Counted from the first letter of the stretch, positions 48,940 to 57,194 are shown. The stretch is 64,000 bases of DNA from a virus (IMGVR_UViG_3300009093_000039:1-64000), one strand, 5' to 3'. Numbers and translations: made by a program. Notes: a model not told the origin generated them from the sequence alone.

Positions 48940-48948
48940 GGTAAATAG
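48940..48948 (+). promoter_or_regulatory. GGTAAATAG late-promoter-like motif
   Basis: GGTAAATAG lies 8 bases after the virion gene stop and about 50 bases before ATG 48998. It is the best-placed intergenic copy of the motif on this strand. Role inferred. Confidence 0.45.
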
Positions 48949-48956
48949 AGGTCAAC

Positions 48957-48990
48957 GGGTCCCAAGCGGACCCTTTGGCGACTCCAAAGG
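48957..48990 (+). promoter_or_regulatory. Overlapping alternative hairpins covering a ribosome site
   Basis: GGGTCC (48957-48962) pairs with GGACCC (48968-48973), followed by TTT. CCTTTGG (48972-48978) pairs with CCAAAGG (48984-48990). The two stems share bases 48972-48973, so they compete. The second stem covers part of the AAAGGAAAG ribosome site of the glycosyltransferase gene. This looks like a translational or attenuation control. Confidence 0.5.
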
Positions 48991-48997
48991 AAAGTTC

Positions 48998-50131
48998 ATG
49001 AACTTCGGTCACGCACCACATCACCACCACCATTGTCCTCGTGTCCTCTTCGTCCTCAAGGCCAGGCCCAGCGGTGGCTACGGCACTTGGGGCTACAGTG
49101 CCAACGGCGGCCTGCTCCCTTCGGGCATGAGCGTCAGCGTCAAGCAGATGGTCAAGGCTCTGGAAGACATGGGCATCGAGGCCAAGCTCGTCCAGGTCCA
49201 GGACAACAACTTCATCCACCAGGAGGTCGTGTCCTACGCGCCGACCCATGTCATCATCGAAGGCTTTTGGGTCGTGCCCGACAAGTTCAAGGTGCTGGCG
49301 GCCATGAATCCCGAGATCGAGTGGATGGTCCGCTGTCACTCGAACACCGAGTTCCTGGCTCACGAGGGCACGGTGTTCGGCTGGGCGCTGGACTACCTGG
49401 AGCGCGGCATCACCGTCGGCTTCAACAGCCCCGACGCGGCGCGCGAGATCCGCGAACTCGTGCGCGACTCGGATGTCGAGCGGCCCGGTCGCATCGTCTA
49501 CCTGCCGAACTACTACGACTTCAACACGCACCTGTCGCTTCCGCGCGAGTGGCTGCAGCTCCTGGTCATCCGTCACCAGAAGGTCAAGCACCACGGCGAG
49601 TTCCACGTCGGTTGCTTCGGCGCCATCCGTCCGCTGAAGAACAACATGAACCAGGCGCTGGCAGCCCTCAAGGTCGCATCGCGGCTGGGCCTCAAGCTCA
49701 AGTTCTACATCAACGCGAGCCGCATCGAGAACAAGGGCGACGCGCTGCTGCGGAGCCTGAAGTCCCTGTTCGAGCGCATGAAGCCGCACGAGCTGGTCGA
49801 GGTCCCGTGGATGGACCATCACGACTTCATGAAGCTGCTGACCGAGATGGACATCGTCTCCCAGGTGTCGAACTCGGAGACCTTCAATATCGTGCTCGCC
49901 GACTCCGTGGTCTGCGACGTGCCGGTCGTCGGCGCCAACATCCCGTGGCTCGACGATGCCTACCAGGCCGACCCGAACAACGTGACCGAGATCGCGAACG
50001 TGATGCATCACACCTGGATCAAGAGCGGCAACGACTCGGTCCAGCAGCGCCAGAAGCGTACCCTCATCCAGTACGTGCGCAAGAGCGCCGACATCTGGCG
50101 CGACTACCTGATCCACGACCGCGCCTGCTGA
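48998..50131 (+). CDS. Glycosyltransferase, GT-B fold
   Basis: The N-terminal domain begins CPRVLFVLKARPSGGYGTWGYSANGGLLPSG, typical of GT4-like enzymes. The C-terminal donor domain has VGCFGAIRPLKNN, and VSNSETFNIVLADSVVCDVPVVGANIPWLDD with the E-x7-E-type sugar-nucleotide site. It should move a sugar to an unknown acceptor. Candidates are the phage DNA base or a virion/host surface component. Its start carries a natural run of five histidines (HAPHHHHHC). Two competing hairpins overlap its ribosome site. Confidence 0.82.
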   Translation: MNFGHAPHHHHHCPRVLFVLKARPSGGYGTWGYSANGGLLPSGMSVSVKQMVKALEDMGIEAKLVQVQDNNFIHQEVVSYAPTHVIIEGFWVVPDKFKVLAAMNPEIEWMVRCHSNTEFLAHEGTVFGWALDYLERGITVGFNSPDAAREIRELVRDSDVERPGRIVYLPNYYDFNTHLSLPREWLQLLVIRHQKVKHHGEFHVGCFGAIRPLKNNMNQALAALKVASRLGLKLKFYINASRIENKGDALLRSLKSLFERMKPHELVEVPWMDHHDFMKLLTEMDIVSQVSNSETFNIVLADSVVCDVPVVGANIPWLDDAYQADPNNVTEIANVMHHTWIKSGNDSVQQRQKRTLIQYVRKSADIWRDYLIHDRAC

Positions 50132-50165
50132 GCACCGAATCCGATCAACTACTGGAATGGAACAC

Positions 50166-52523
50166 ATGGACAAAACTGACAACACCGCCGCAGTTGCAAT
50201 CGCTGACGCAGGCAACGCGGTGCCGGCCCCGAAGATCCAGTCGAAGGCTCGTGTCACCAAGCGTGACGGATCGCTGCAAGAGCGCGACATCGACAAGATC
50301 CACGCGGTGCTCGAGTGGGCAGTCAACGGCGACGAGAACATGGGCCCGATCCGTGGGGTCTCGGTCGCCGACATCGAGGCCAATGCAGAGCTGCAGTTCT
50401 TCGACAAGATGAAGACCAGCCAGATCCATGACACGCTGATCGCGTCGGCGCGCGACCTCATCTCCGAGGACACGCCGAACTACGACCAGGTGGCAGCACG
50501 CCTGGTCTGGTTCAAGGTCCGGAAGGAAGCGTTCGGGCAGAACCATCCGCCGCACCTCAGCTACGTCATCGCCAAGAACGTGAAGATGAAGTTCTACGAT
50601 CCGGCGATCTACGAGCTGTACGACGAAGACGAGATCGACCAGCTGAACCGCATGATCGATCACACGCGTGACGACCTGTTCCGCTACGCAGGCGCCGAGC
50701 AGATGCGACTCAAGTACCTGTGTCAGAACCGCAAGACCCGGAAGCCCACCGAGTCGTTCCAGTTCCCGTACATCATGGTCGCGGCCACGCTGTGCAGCAA
50801 CGAGCCGCGCGAGACGCGGATGAAGTCTATCAAGGACTACTACGACGCGATCTCGACGCACAGCCTGTCGGAGCCGACTCCGGTCATGGCTGGCGTCCGC
50901 ACCCTCGTCAAGCAGTTCTCCAGCTGTGTCGTCATCAGCGCTGGCGACAGCCTCGATTCGATCGAGCGCGCTGGCCAGGCCATCCTGCGCTACGCATCGA
51001 AGAAGGCCGGCATCGGCATCGACGGCGGCCGCATCCGTGCTGTCAACCAGCCGATCCGCGGCGGCGAAGCCATCAGCACCGGCCAGATCCCGTTCATCAA
51101 GAAGTTCAACGGCGACCTGAAGTCCAGCGCCCAGGGCGGCGTCCGCGGCGCGAGTGCCACCTACAACTACATGTTCTGGCACCTCGAGTGGGAGTCCCTC
51201 ATCGAGCTCAAGAACGAGAAGGGCACCGACGAGACGCGCGTCCGGACCCTGGACTACGTGCCGGCCTTCAACGGCCTGTTCTTCGAGCGCTGGTCGCAGG
51301 ACAAGCACGTCACGCTCTTCAGCCCGGAGGAAGTCCCCGGCCTCTATGAAGCCTTCTACAGCCCGGACCTCAAGAAGTTCAAGGCTCTGTACGAGAAGTA
51401 CGAGGCCGACCCGAAGATCACGAAGCGCCAGATCCCTGCCGCCGAGATGGCGCAGAAGTTCCTACTCGAGCGCTTCGAGACCGGCCGTGTCTACTGCATG
51501 TTCGCCGACACGGTCAACACGCAGACGCCGTTCCTGGAAGCGGTGACGAGCACCAATCTGTGCGTCGAAATCTGTCTGGCGACGACGCCGGTCAGCGCCG
51601 AAGACCACAGCGTCGGTCGCATCGCCCTCTGCACCCTGGGCGCCATCAACCTGGGCAAGGTCGACCTCAGCACGCAGGCCGGCAAGGACGAGCTGCGTCG
51701 CGTCTGCCGTATCGCGGTCCGCACCAAGGACTCGCTGCTCAGCTACCAGGATTATCCGCTAGAAGAAGCGCGTCTGTCGGTCGAGGAGTACCGACCGCTC
51801 GGTATCGGCGTCATCGGCTTCGCGCACTGGATGGTGCGTCACGGTCTCCGCTGGGGCGAGGCCAAGACCATCGCCATGGTCAACGAGCTGTACGAGCACA
51901 TCAGCTACTACCTGATCGAAGCATCGGTCGAGCTGGCCGAAGAGCTGGGCCCGTGCAAGAAGCGCACGAAGTACAGCGATGGCTGGTTCCCGTGGGAGGA
52001 CTCGAAGCTGGTGCTGCCCAAGACTCTCGACTGGGAAGCGCTGCGTAAGCGCATGAAGGCCGCTGGCGGTACGCGCAACGCAACCCTCATGGCTGGCATG
52101 CCCAGCGAGACCAGCAGCCAGCTGGCGAACGAGACCAACGGCGACGAACCGCCGAAGAGCCTGGTCACGGTCAAGGACTCGAAGGACGGATCGCTGCCGC
52201 AGGTGGTGCCGGAGTTCGCGAAGTACAACCACCTGTACGAAACCCAGTGGGAAGTCGATCCTGTGGCGTACCTGAAGACGCTGGCTCCGCAGCAGCACTA
52301 CTACGATCAGGCCATCTCGATCAACAACAGCTTCGACCCGATGAAGATGGCGCGCGATCCGAAGACGGGCAAGGTCCTGCTGTCCACGTTCGCTTCCATC
52401 TTCACGCTCATGTACGACCTCGGCTACAAGACTGCGTACTACTCGAACGTGCGCAAGCCGCCGAAGCTCGGCGTCGAGGAAACCGAAGACGACGGCTGCG
52501 AGTCCGGCGCCTGCAAGATTTGA
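50166..52523 (+). CDS. nrdA: Ribonucleotide reductase, large subunit (class Ia)
   Basis: NrdA reduces ribonucleotides with NrdB. The N-terminal part holds an ATP-cone-like segment (RVTKRDGSLQERDIDKIHAVL). Catalytic features include FSSCVVISAGDS, TSTNLCVEICL (Cys and Glu of the active site) and LCTLGAINLGK. The C-terminal swinging pair is CESGAC. At 785 residues it is full length. The start is ATG 50166 with GGAA upstream; ATG 50157 is also in frame. NrdB follows 9 bases later. Confidence 0.95.
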   Translation: MDKTDNTAAVAIADAGNAVPAPKIQSKARVTKRDGSLQERDIDKIHAVLEWAVNGDENMGPIRGVSVADIEANAELQFFDKMKTSQIHDTLIASARDLISEDTPNYDQVAARLVWFKVRKEAFGQNHPPHLSYVIAKNVKMKFYDPAIYELYDEDEIDQLNRMIDHTRDDLFRYAGAEQMRLKYLCQNRKTRKPTESFQFPYIMVAATLCSNEPRETRMKSIKDYYDAISTHSLSEPTPVMAGVRTLVKQFSSCVVISAGDSLDSIERAGQAILRYASKKAGIGIDGGRIRAVNQPIRGGEAISTGQIPFIKKFNGDLKSSAQGGVRGASATYNYMFWHLEWESLIELKNEKGTDETRVRTLDYVPAFNGLFFERWSQDKHVTLFSPEEVPGLYEAFYSPDLKKFKALYEKYEADPKITKRQIPAAEMAQKFLLERFETGRVYCMFADTVNTQTPFLEAVTSTNLCVEICLATTPVSAEDHSVGRIALCTLGAINLGKVDLSTQAGKDELRRVCRIAVRTKDSLLSYQDYPLEEARLSVEEYRPLGIGVIGFAHWMVRHGLRWGEAKTIAMVNELYEHISYYLIEASVELAEELGPCKKRTKYSDGWFPWEDSKLVLPKTLDWEALRKRMKAAGGTRNATLMAGMPSETSSQLANETNGDEPPKSLVTVKDSKDGSLPQVVPEFAKYNHLYETQWEVDPVAYLKTLAPQQHYYDQAISINNSFDPMKMARDPKTGKVLLSTFASIFTLMYDLGYKTAYYSNVRKPPKLGVEETEDDGCESGACKI

Positions 52524-52532
52524 GGAACAAAG

Positions 52533-53603
52533 ATGCGACCCCTTTACTCCAACCCGAGCCAGCTCTTCTTCGCGCCGGAAGGCAAGCCCATCGCGCGCTA
52601 CGACAAGCCGCGCTACCCGATCTTCGACAAGCTCAACAAGTTGATGCGCAGCTTCAACTGGGAGCCCGAGACGGTGACCATGTCCGGGGAGCGACGGTCC
52701 TACAACTCGATGACCGACGCCGAGCAGTTCATCTTCACGTCGGGCCTCCAGCGTGCGATCATGCTGGATACGAAGCAAGGCGAGGAGCCGACTCTGGTCT
52801 TCGGCCCCAGCTGCACGGACCCGAGCCTGAGCAACTGCATCACGACCTGGCAGCAGTTCGAGACCATCCACAGCGAGAGCTACACGCACATCCTGCAAGC
52901 CGTGTACCCTGACGGCGGCACTGCCGTGGTGGATGCGATCCCTGGCATCACCGCCATCACGGACTGCGCGGCCGCGATCTCCGATGCCTACGATCGGATG
53001 AAGACGAACCCGACGAAGGAGAACCTGTATCTCGCGCTGTGCGAGGCCAACGCGCTGGAGGCCCTACGCTTCTTCAACTTCTTCGCCACGGTCTTCAACT
53101 TCAAGAAGCGCCTGCTGTGTTCGGGTTCGGGTGACGTCGTGAAGCTGATCGCTCGTGACGAGAACATCCACCTGTCGCTGGTCATGCACATCCTGAAAGC
53201 GCTGCCGAAGGACGATCCGGAGTTCGTGCAGATCATCGGCGACAACCGCGAGCGCGCGCTGCAGATCTACCGCACGGCGGCCGACCAGGAGAAGCAGTGG
53301 GCGCAGTACCTGTTCTCGCATGGCCCGATCCTGGGTCTCAACGAGGGCATCCTCTGCGACCACATCGACTACCGTGAGATCAAGGCCACGAACGGCATCG
53401 GCCTCACGAGCCGCAAGCTGCCTCCGCTGAACATCAGCTACATGGAGGAGTTCGTGGACGGCTCGGACAAGGTGCAGGCGGCGCCGCAGGAAGACGGCGC
53501 ACTCGAGTACCTGTCGGCGGCATCGCTGTTCAACGACATGGAGAGCTTCAAGCCGAAGCTCTCCGGTCGCAAGCTGAGCCTTGAAGAGCTGGTGGCGGTA
53601 TGA
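52533..53603 (+). CDS. nrdB: Ribonucleotide reductase, small subunit (class Ia)
   Basis: NrdB houses the di-iron tyrosyl-radical centre. Metal ligands are visible in FETIHSESYTHIL (E and H, with the radical Tyr in SYTHI, as in E. coli Y122), EALRFFNFF and RDENIHLSL (second E-x2-H). Length is 356 residues. The final residues (GRKLSLEELVAV) are the tail that contacts NrdA. The next gene starts inside its stop as ATGA. Confidence 0.95.
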   Translation: MRPLYSNPSQLFFAPEGKPIARYDKPRYPIFDKLNKLMRSFNWEPETVTMSGERRSYNSMTDAEQFIFTSGLQRAIMLDTKQGEEPTLVFGPSCTDPSLSNCITTWQQFETIHSESYTHILQAVYPDGGTAVVDAIPGITAITDCAAAISDAYDRMKTNPTKENLYLALCEANALEALRFFNFFATVFNFKKRLLCSGSGDVVKLIARDENIHLSLVMHILKALPKDDPEFVQIIGDNRERALQIYRTAADQEKQWAQYLFSHGPILGLNEGILCDHIDYREIKATNGIGLTSRKLPPLNISYMEEFVDGSDKVQAAPQEDGALEYLSAASLFNDMESFKPKLSGRKLSLEELVAV

Positions 53604-53890
53604 GCGACTGGATTCCCGATCCTGCACGCCGGCGTATCGTCTGTGCCGCGATCCTGTTCGAGCAGGGCATGATCGTCGGCCCGCGGCACTACGACGCGGT
53701 CATGATGGCGCAGTACAAGGCGATGGGGCTCAAGCAGACGGAGGCCGACGGCATCCAGGGCTTCATCGATCAGTTCGGCACCTTCTTCGATCGTGAGCAG
53801 GCCTTCGAGATCGCGACTCGTCAAGGTCAGATCCGTCACAAGACCGGCAACCCGGACTCCACCGAACTCTTCAGCGAGGACCTGTACTAG
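53600..53890 (+). CDS. Hypothetical protein downstream of nrdB, 96 aa
   Basis: A small alpha/beta protein (MSDWIPDPARRRIVCAAILFEQGMIVG...). The stretch FFDREQAFEIATRQGQI resembles short phage proteins often encoded near nrdB, and RIVCAAILFEQGMIVGPRHYD resembles their first half. It ends in TAG. No enzyme motif seen. Confidence 0.75.
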   Translation: MSDWIPDPARRRIVCAAILFEQGMIVGPRHYDAVMMAQYKAMGLKQTEADGIQGFIDQFGTFFDREQAFEIATRQGQIRHKTGNPDSTELFSEDLY

Positions 53891-53891
53891 C

Positions 53892-53921
53892 GAAGGGTCA
53901 CTTTCATGGTCACCCTTCTTT
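53892..53921 (+). terminator. Hairpin after nrdB unit, weak terminator candidate
   Basis: GAAGGGT (53892-53898) pairs with ACCCTTC (53912-53918) around a 13-base loop and is followed by TTT. The long loop and short T-run make it weak. Confidence 0.4.
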
Positions 53922-53935
53922 CGAGGAGCGTGACC

Positions 53936-54124
53936 ATGAACTTCTTTCGGCTCCCGTTTTTCGTCTCCCATCTCGGTTCCCTGCCGTTCTACAGGCGGTG
54001 GTACGGAGGTAGGTGGCTCAACGTCTGGACGAGTGCTTGCGGCCCGAATGTGTGGCAGCCTACGACCGTCCCTACCCCGTCGACTGCGGTCGGCACACCC
54101 ATCATTGAGGACTGGACAAAATGA
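53936..54124 (+). CDS. Small basic aromatic protein, 62 aa
   Basis: ATG 53936 (MNFFRLPFFVSHLG) follows GAGGAG. The first 25 residues are hydrophobic and aromatic (FFRLPFFVSHLGSLPFYRRWY). The rest is Thr/Pro-rich. It overlaps the next gene by 4 bases. Function unknown; a membrane-active role alongside the following membrane protein is possible. Confidence 0.6.
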   Translation: MNFFRLPFFVSHLGSLPFYRRWYGGRWLNVWTSACGPNVWQPTTVPTPSTAVGTPIIEDWTK

Positions 54125-54465
54125 GCGAAGACAACACCACACAATCGGCCGTGACCGAGACCACAACCGTGAAGACCGAAGTCACGGTGCAGCCGCCCAA
54201 GGAAGTGAGCATGATCGTCGCGACCATGACCATGCTGTGGGACTGGTTCGACAAGCGCGATGTCGAGAAGCACATCGTGGCGATGGCGACGCTGTTCGTC
54301 ACCTTCGGCGTCATCAAGTGGTCGATGCACTACGCCGACGTGAACGAGGCTCGCAACGGCACCGACATCGGCCTCATCATCGCGGCCATCAACGTGCCGC
54401 TGGCTGCATTCCAGACCGCGGTCATCAAGTGGTACTTCGAAGCCCGCACGGGTGGGGGTGTGTGA
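54121..54465 (+). CDS. Two-pass membrane protein, holin-like
   Basis: The N-terminal 28 residues are Thr/Val-rich and soluble. Hydrophobic stretches lie at about residues 54-69 (HIVAMATLFVTFGVIKW) and 82-103 (IGLIIAAINVPLAAFQTAVIKWYF), with a charged loop between. Size and topology fit a class II-type holin, but there is no adjacent lysozyme, so this is a guess. Overlaps both neighbours. Confidence 0.6.
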   Translation: MSEDNTTQSAVTETTTVKTEVTVQPPKEVSMIVATMTMLWDWFDKRDVEKHIVAMATLFVTFGVIKWSMHYADVNEARNGTDIGLIIAAINVPLAAFQTAVIKWYFEARTGGGV

Positions 54466-54797
54466 TGGTCCGATCTATCAGCGATCAAGTCGAGCTGCTG
54501 CAAGCTCTCGAAGTCACGGACGACGAGTCGTTCCTGCCGGGCGACCGCATGGTCAAGGGCTGCATCATCAAGACCCGTGGCAAGACCATCGTTCGCGACT
54601 CGTCCGACCTCGCCAACGAGCACGATGCGCACGAACCCTTCATCGTGTGGGAGTGCGCGGGTGGTCCGATCCTGGTCTGCGGCGACGACACGCTCTACAG
54701 GCTGTCGAAGCTCGAGTGCCTCATGGTCAGAGCCAGGGTCATGTCGGTCAACTACCTGGACGGACGGTACAACAGTCACGATCGACAAGGCGGCTGA
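54465..54797 (+). CDS. Hypothetical protein, 110 aa
   Basis: ATG 54465 shares a base with the upstream stop. A small beta-rich protein (GDRMVKGCIIKTRGKTIVRDS ... EPFIVWECAGGPILVCGDDTLY) with three cysteines. No family recognised. Confidence 0.7.
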   Translation: MVRSISDQVELLQALEVTDDESFLPGDRMVKGCIIKTRGKTIVRDSSDLANEHDAHEPFIVWECAGGPILVCGDDTLYRLSKLECLMVRARVMSVNYLDGRYNSHDRQGG

Positions 54798-54800
54798 AAG

Positions 54801-54813
54801 GTCCAATTTTATG
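54801..54813 (+). promoter_or_regulatory. GTCCAATTTTATG motif, second copy
   Basis: GTCCAATTTTATG ends at the ATG of the HNH gene. It is nearly identical to the string at 37884. Here AAAGG lies just before it as a ribosome site, so part of the similarity may reflect translation rather than transcription. Confidence 0.3.
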
Positions 54814-55170
54814 GTCATGCAACGCAGACCCAACGTCCGCCGGCGTGCTGATGGCACCGCCCGCATTCAGCGTGAGTCCTACTCGACCACGCAAACCGAC
54901 TGGTGGGAGATTCGCAAGCGTGTGTGGGATCGCGACGATGGCAAGTGCCAAGACCGGCGCTCAGGCCGTGCGTGTGGAGCACCTGGAAAGGACGTCCACC
55001 ACATCCTGAAGCTGTCTGCCGGTGGCACCACGACCATGAGCAATCTCATCACGCTTTGCGGCGCTTGCCACGACGCGCGACACACGCACCTGCAGCGTGG
55101 CAACCACGAGCGGCCGAAGCCGAAGAACCCGTGGGGTCGCAAACCCGCCCTCAAACCCTATCGCCCGTGA
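54811..55170 (+). CDS. HNH endonuclease
   Basis: A 119-residue protein with the HNH core CQDRRSGRACGAPGKDVHHILKLSAGGTTTMSNLITLCGACHDARH. The H-H pair lies in VHHI, Asn in MSNLITLC, and the last His in CHDARH. Cysteines C-x2-C flank it and may bind zinc. The N-terminus is basic (MVMQRRPNVRRRADG), and ATG 54817 is an alternative start. It could be a free-standing homing nuclease or a DNA-cutting packaging accessory. Its site is unknown. Confidence 0.88.
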   Translation: MVMQRRPNVRRRADGTARIQRESYSTTQTDWWEIRKRVWDRDDGKCQDRRSGRACGAPGKDVHHILKLSAGGTTTMSNLITLCGACHDARHTHLQRGNHERPKPKNPWGRKPALKPYRP

Positions 55171-55177
55171 GGTCAAG

Positions 55178-55381
55178 ATGATCCTCCAGCTCAAAGCCAA
55201 GTCCAGGCTCATGGCCAAGATCGGCCCCATCAAGCACGGCGACTTCCACAAGTGGCTGGGCAAGAGCGAGGACGAACCCATCACCGAAGCGGACATCGCG
55301 AAAGGCAAGGCGGCCGGCGGCCATCCCGCAAAGATGGCTGAGTTCGCCGAGACCTCCAAACACTGGGATCACAGCAAATGA
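55178..55381 (+). CDS. Short protein with LQLKAKSRL leader, 67 aa
   Basis: The leader MILQLKAKSRLMAK is followed by a compact module GPIKHGDFHKWLGKSEDEPITEADIAKGKAAGGHPAKMAEFAETSKHW, of a helical type seen in other large-phage proteins. ATG 55178 overlaps nothing upstream. The next gene starts within its stop by 4 bases. The leader plus tiny module suggests a packaged or targeted polypeptide. Confidence 0.75.
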   Translation: MILQLKAKSRLMAKIGPIKHGDFHKWLGKSEDEPITEADIAKGKAAGGHPAKMAEFAETSKHWDHSK

Positions 55382-56130
55382 ATCTCGAACTCCAAGCCAA
55401 GCAACGCCTGCTCGCCAGCTCGACCTACGACCAGCCGACGCAGCCCGTGTCCAACTCGGCCACCTTCTTCGCCAGCGTCGATGACGACTCGCGGCGCGTG
55501 ATCGAGACCGAGCTGGGTGATGCACGCCGTGGTCACGCCGCCGCAAAGGCCCGTGGTCACACCGATGCGGTGACCGCTTACGAGAACCTGATCTCCGAGC
55601 TCGAGCGCGCGTCCAAGCCGGTCACGGCCAACGACACGTCGGACTTCGGATCGCTGCCGACCTCGAACCCGAGCGACCTGCCCGCCACAGACCACGAGGC
55701 GGAAGCCGCAGACGACGTGATCCTGGGCGCCGACACGAGCTCCGCGCAGCAGCCGTGCATCATGGAAGGCGACGTCGATCCCGCTGATCCGAACGGCGAA
55801 GACCCGCTGAAGCTCGACACGACGGCCAGCCGCCTCTTCACCGAAGCCGAGGTGCGTGAAGCCGGCAAGCGCTATCGCGCGGAACTCGAGGCCGAAGCCG
55901 GCCGACCGCTCAGCGACGACGAGGTGATCGCCATGGCGAATGCGAAGACGCTGGCGTCGACCGAAGATCCGATCTCCGACGGCGCGGCCTTCGACATGCT
56001 CATCGACGGCGACGACGAGGAAGACGAGCCGGTCGTGCAGGAGCTGACGAACAACGACGGTGGCGTCGAGCCGCCGACCGATCAGCCGCTCCTCATCGAC
56101 GACGTGAGCCAAGGCCCTCCCACCATCTAG
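55378..56130 (+). CDS. Acidic protein with LELQAKQRLLA leader, 250 aa
   Basis: The leader MNLELQAKQRLLASS is followed by a strongly acidic, mostly disordered chain with helical parts (SRRVIETELGDARRGHAAAKARGH, TEAEVREAGKRYRAELEAEAGR). It ends in TAG after DVSQGPPTI. Acidity and leader resemble phage internal or scaffold proteins removed on maturation, but this is inference. Confidence 0.75.
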   Translation: MNLELQAKQRLLASSTYDQPTQPVSNSATFFASVDDDSRRVIETELGDARRGHAAAKARGHTDAVTAYENLISELERASKPVTANDTSDFGSLPTSNPSDLPATDHEAEAADDVILGADTSSAQQPCIMEGDVDPADPNGEDPLKLDTTASRLFTEAEVREAGKRYRAELEAEAGRPLSDDEVIAMANAKTLASTEDPISDGAAFDMLIDGDDEEDEPVVQELTNNDGGVEPPTDQPLLIDDVSQGPPTI

Positions 56131-56139
56131 GAGTCCCAC

Positions 56140-56832
56140 ATGGGCCCGTACTCGAAGCTGCTCCAGCGGCCACCAGGGCCTCTGGACTTCCCGCACAACT
56201 TCAACCCGCACGCTGTAAATATCTGGTTTGCAGCGTGCTCGGGTCTTCCCTCCGACACACGGTCAGCATGGGTTACCGCTCTCCAACGCTACAAGGAGGG
56301 TTGTAAATCGGCTGGCCTGTTGCCATTTGTGATGCCGGAAGCGGACACCAACATCGCAATCAGGAACTACCTCTGGACCCAGCGCCGGCACCTGGTCAGG
56401 TTCTTGAATGTGAGCCGACTGATGCGGGGCCTGAGCCCGTGGCACAACTTGGAGCGGCAGGCCCGAATCGAGAGCTACGGCTTCTCGATCCTCGTGCAAG
56501 CGCAGTTCAAGATCGAAGACCCCGAGTGGCACACCCGGCTGTTCCGTATGCCCGGCGGTTACAGGTTCAGCCGCATCCGCGATTCGGAGCGCCGCTACCG
56601 GTGCGAGCTCGACCCTGGTCTGCTCGTCTTCGTCTACAACCGCGAGACCCTGAATCCACGGCAGTGGTTCATCGGCTACGAAATCAGGGCGCCGCTCGTG
56701 CCGGTCTACGCGCCAGGCATGAACACGGGTCCCGATCTCCGTGCCAAGGAGCAGTTCATCCTCGATGAGCTGTGGAAGCCGCTGATGAACACGTACCGAG
56801 CTCGCGACTCGACAGGAGTGCGACACCTATGA
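56140..56832 (+). CDS. Hypothetical protein, 230 aa
   Basis: A basic, tryptophan-rich protein (MGPYSKLLQRPPGPLDFPHNFNPHAV...), with LWTQRRHLVRFLNVSRLMRGLSPWHN near the middle. The C-terminal half is rich in Arg and Tyr. It contains GCTGTAAATAT within codons for A-V-N-I, presumably by chance. It overlaps the next gene by 4 bases. No family recognised. Confidence 0.75.
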   Translation: MGPYSKLLQRPPGPLDFPHNFNPHAVNIWFAACSGLPSDTRSAWVTALQRYKEGCKSAGLLPFVMPEADTNIAIRNYLWTQRRHLVRFLNVSRLMRGLSPWHNLERQARIESYGFSILVQAQFKIEDPEWHTRLFRMPGGYRFSRIRDSERRYRCELDPGLLVFVYNRETLNPRQWFIGYEIRAPLVPVYAPGMNTGPDLRAKEQFILDELWKPLMNTYRARDSTGVRHL

Positions 56833-57194
56833 CCTACGTCAGCTTCGACTACCGCTACCAGGGAGCGTCTGGCGAATGCGCGGGCACCAGCTTCAAGCAG
56901 GCACTCGACCACGCCAAGAATGATTTCCTGAAGCGGCGCGGCTACCCAATCACGCATCCCAAGTTCAAGATCATGAAGGCTGAACTCCGGGATGCACCGT
57001 TCCTGCTCAGCCTCAGTCCGCTCGCGGCCCGCAGGTACAAGGAACTCTATCTCGCGTTTCGGGAGGGACAACTCCGAGGCGACGAAATCAAGACACTGGA
57101 TGACTTCCAGGCCATCATCAAGTCCAAAGAGGAATTCAATGAACGCCATCGCATCGGAACGCATCGGCCAACCGCTCCTGCCGTTGCCCGTTAG
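56829..57194 (+). CDS. Hypothetical protein, 121 aa
   Basis: ATG 56829 (MTYVSFDYRYQGASGECAGTSF) overlaps the previous stop. An alpha/beta protein with an early strand pair and helices (FKQALDHAKNDFLKRRG ... GDEIKTLDDFQAIIKSKEEFNERH). Its end overlaps the helicase gene by 56 bases. No family recognised. Confidence 0.7.
   Translation: MTYVSFDYRYQGASGECAGTSFKQALDHAKNDFLKRRGYPITHPKFKIMKAELRDAPFLLSLSPLAARRYKELYLAFREGQLRGDEIKTLDDFQAIIKSKEEFNERHRIGTHRPTAPAVAR

Noticed and set aside
20852-56130. Genome-wide reassignment of TAG
   Set aside because: TAG ends several ordinary genes at natural points (20854, 28437, 53890, 56130, and 7143 on the minus strand), so only the amber at 60046 needs explaining.
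26388-56222. TGTAAAT strings at 26388, 56212 and TGTAAAG at 16043 as promoters
   Set aside because: Each lies well inside a coding sequence (for example A-V-N-I codons at 56212, K-I-V-K-K at 16043), with no gene start at the right distance.
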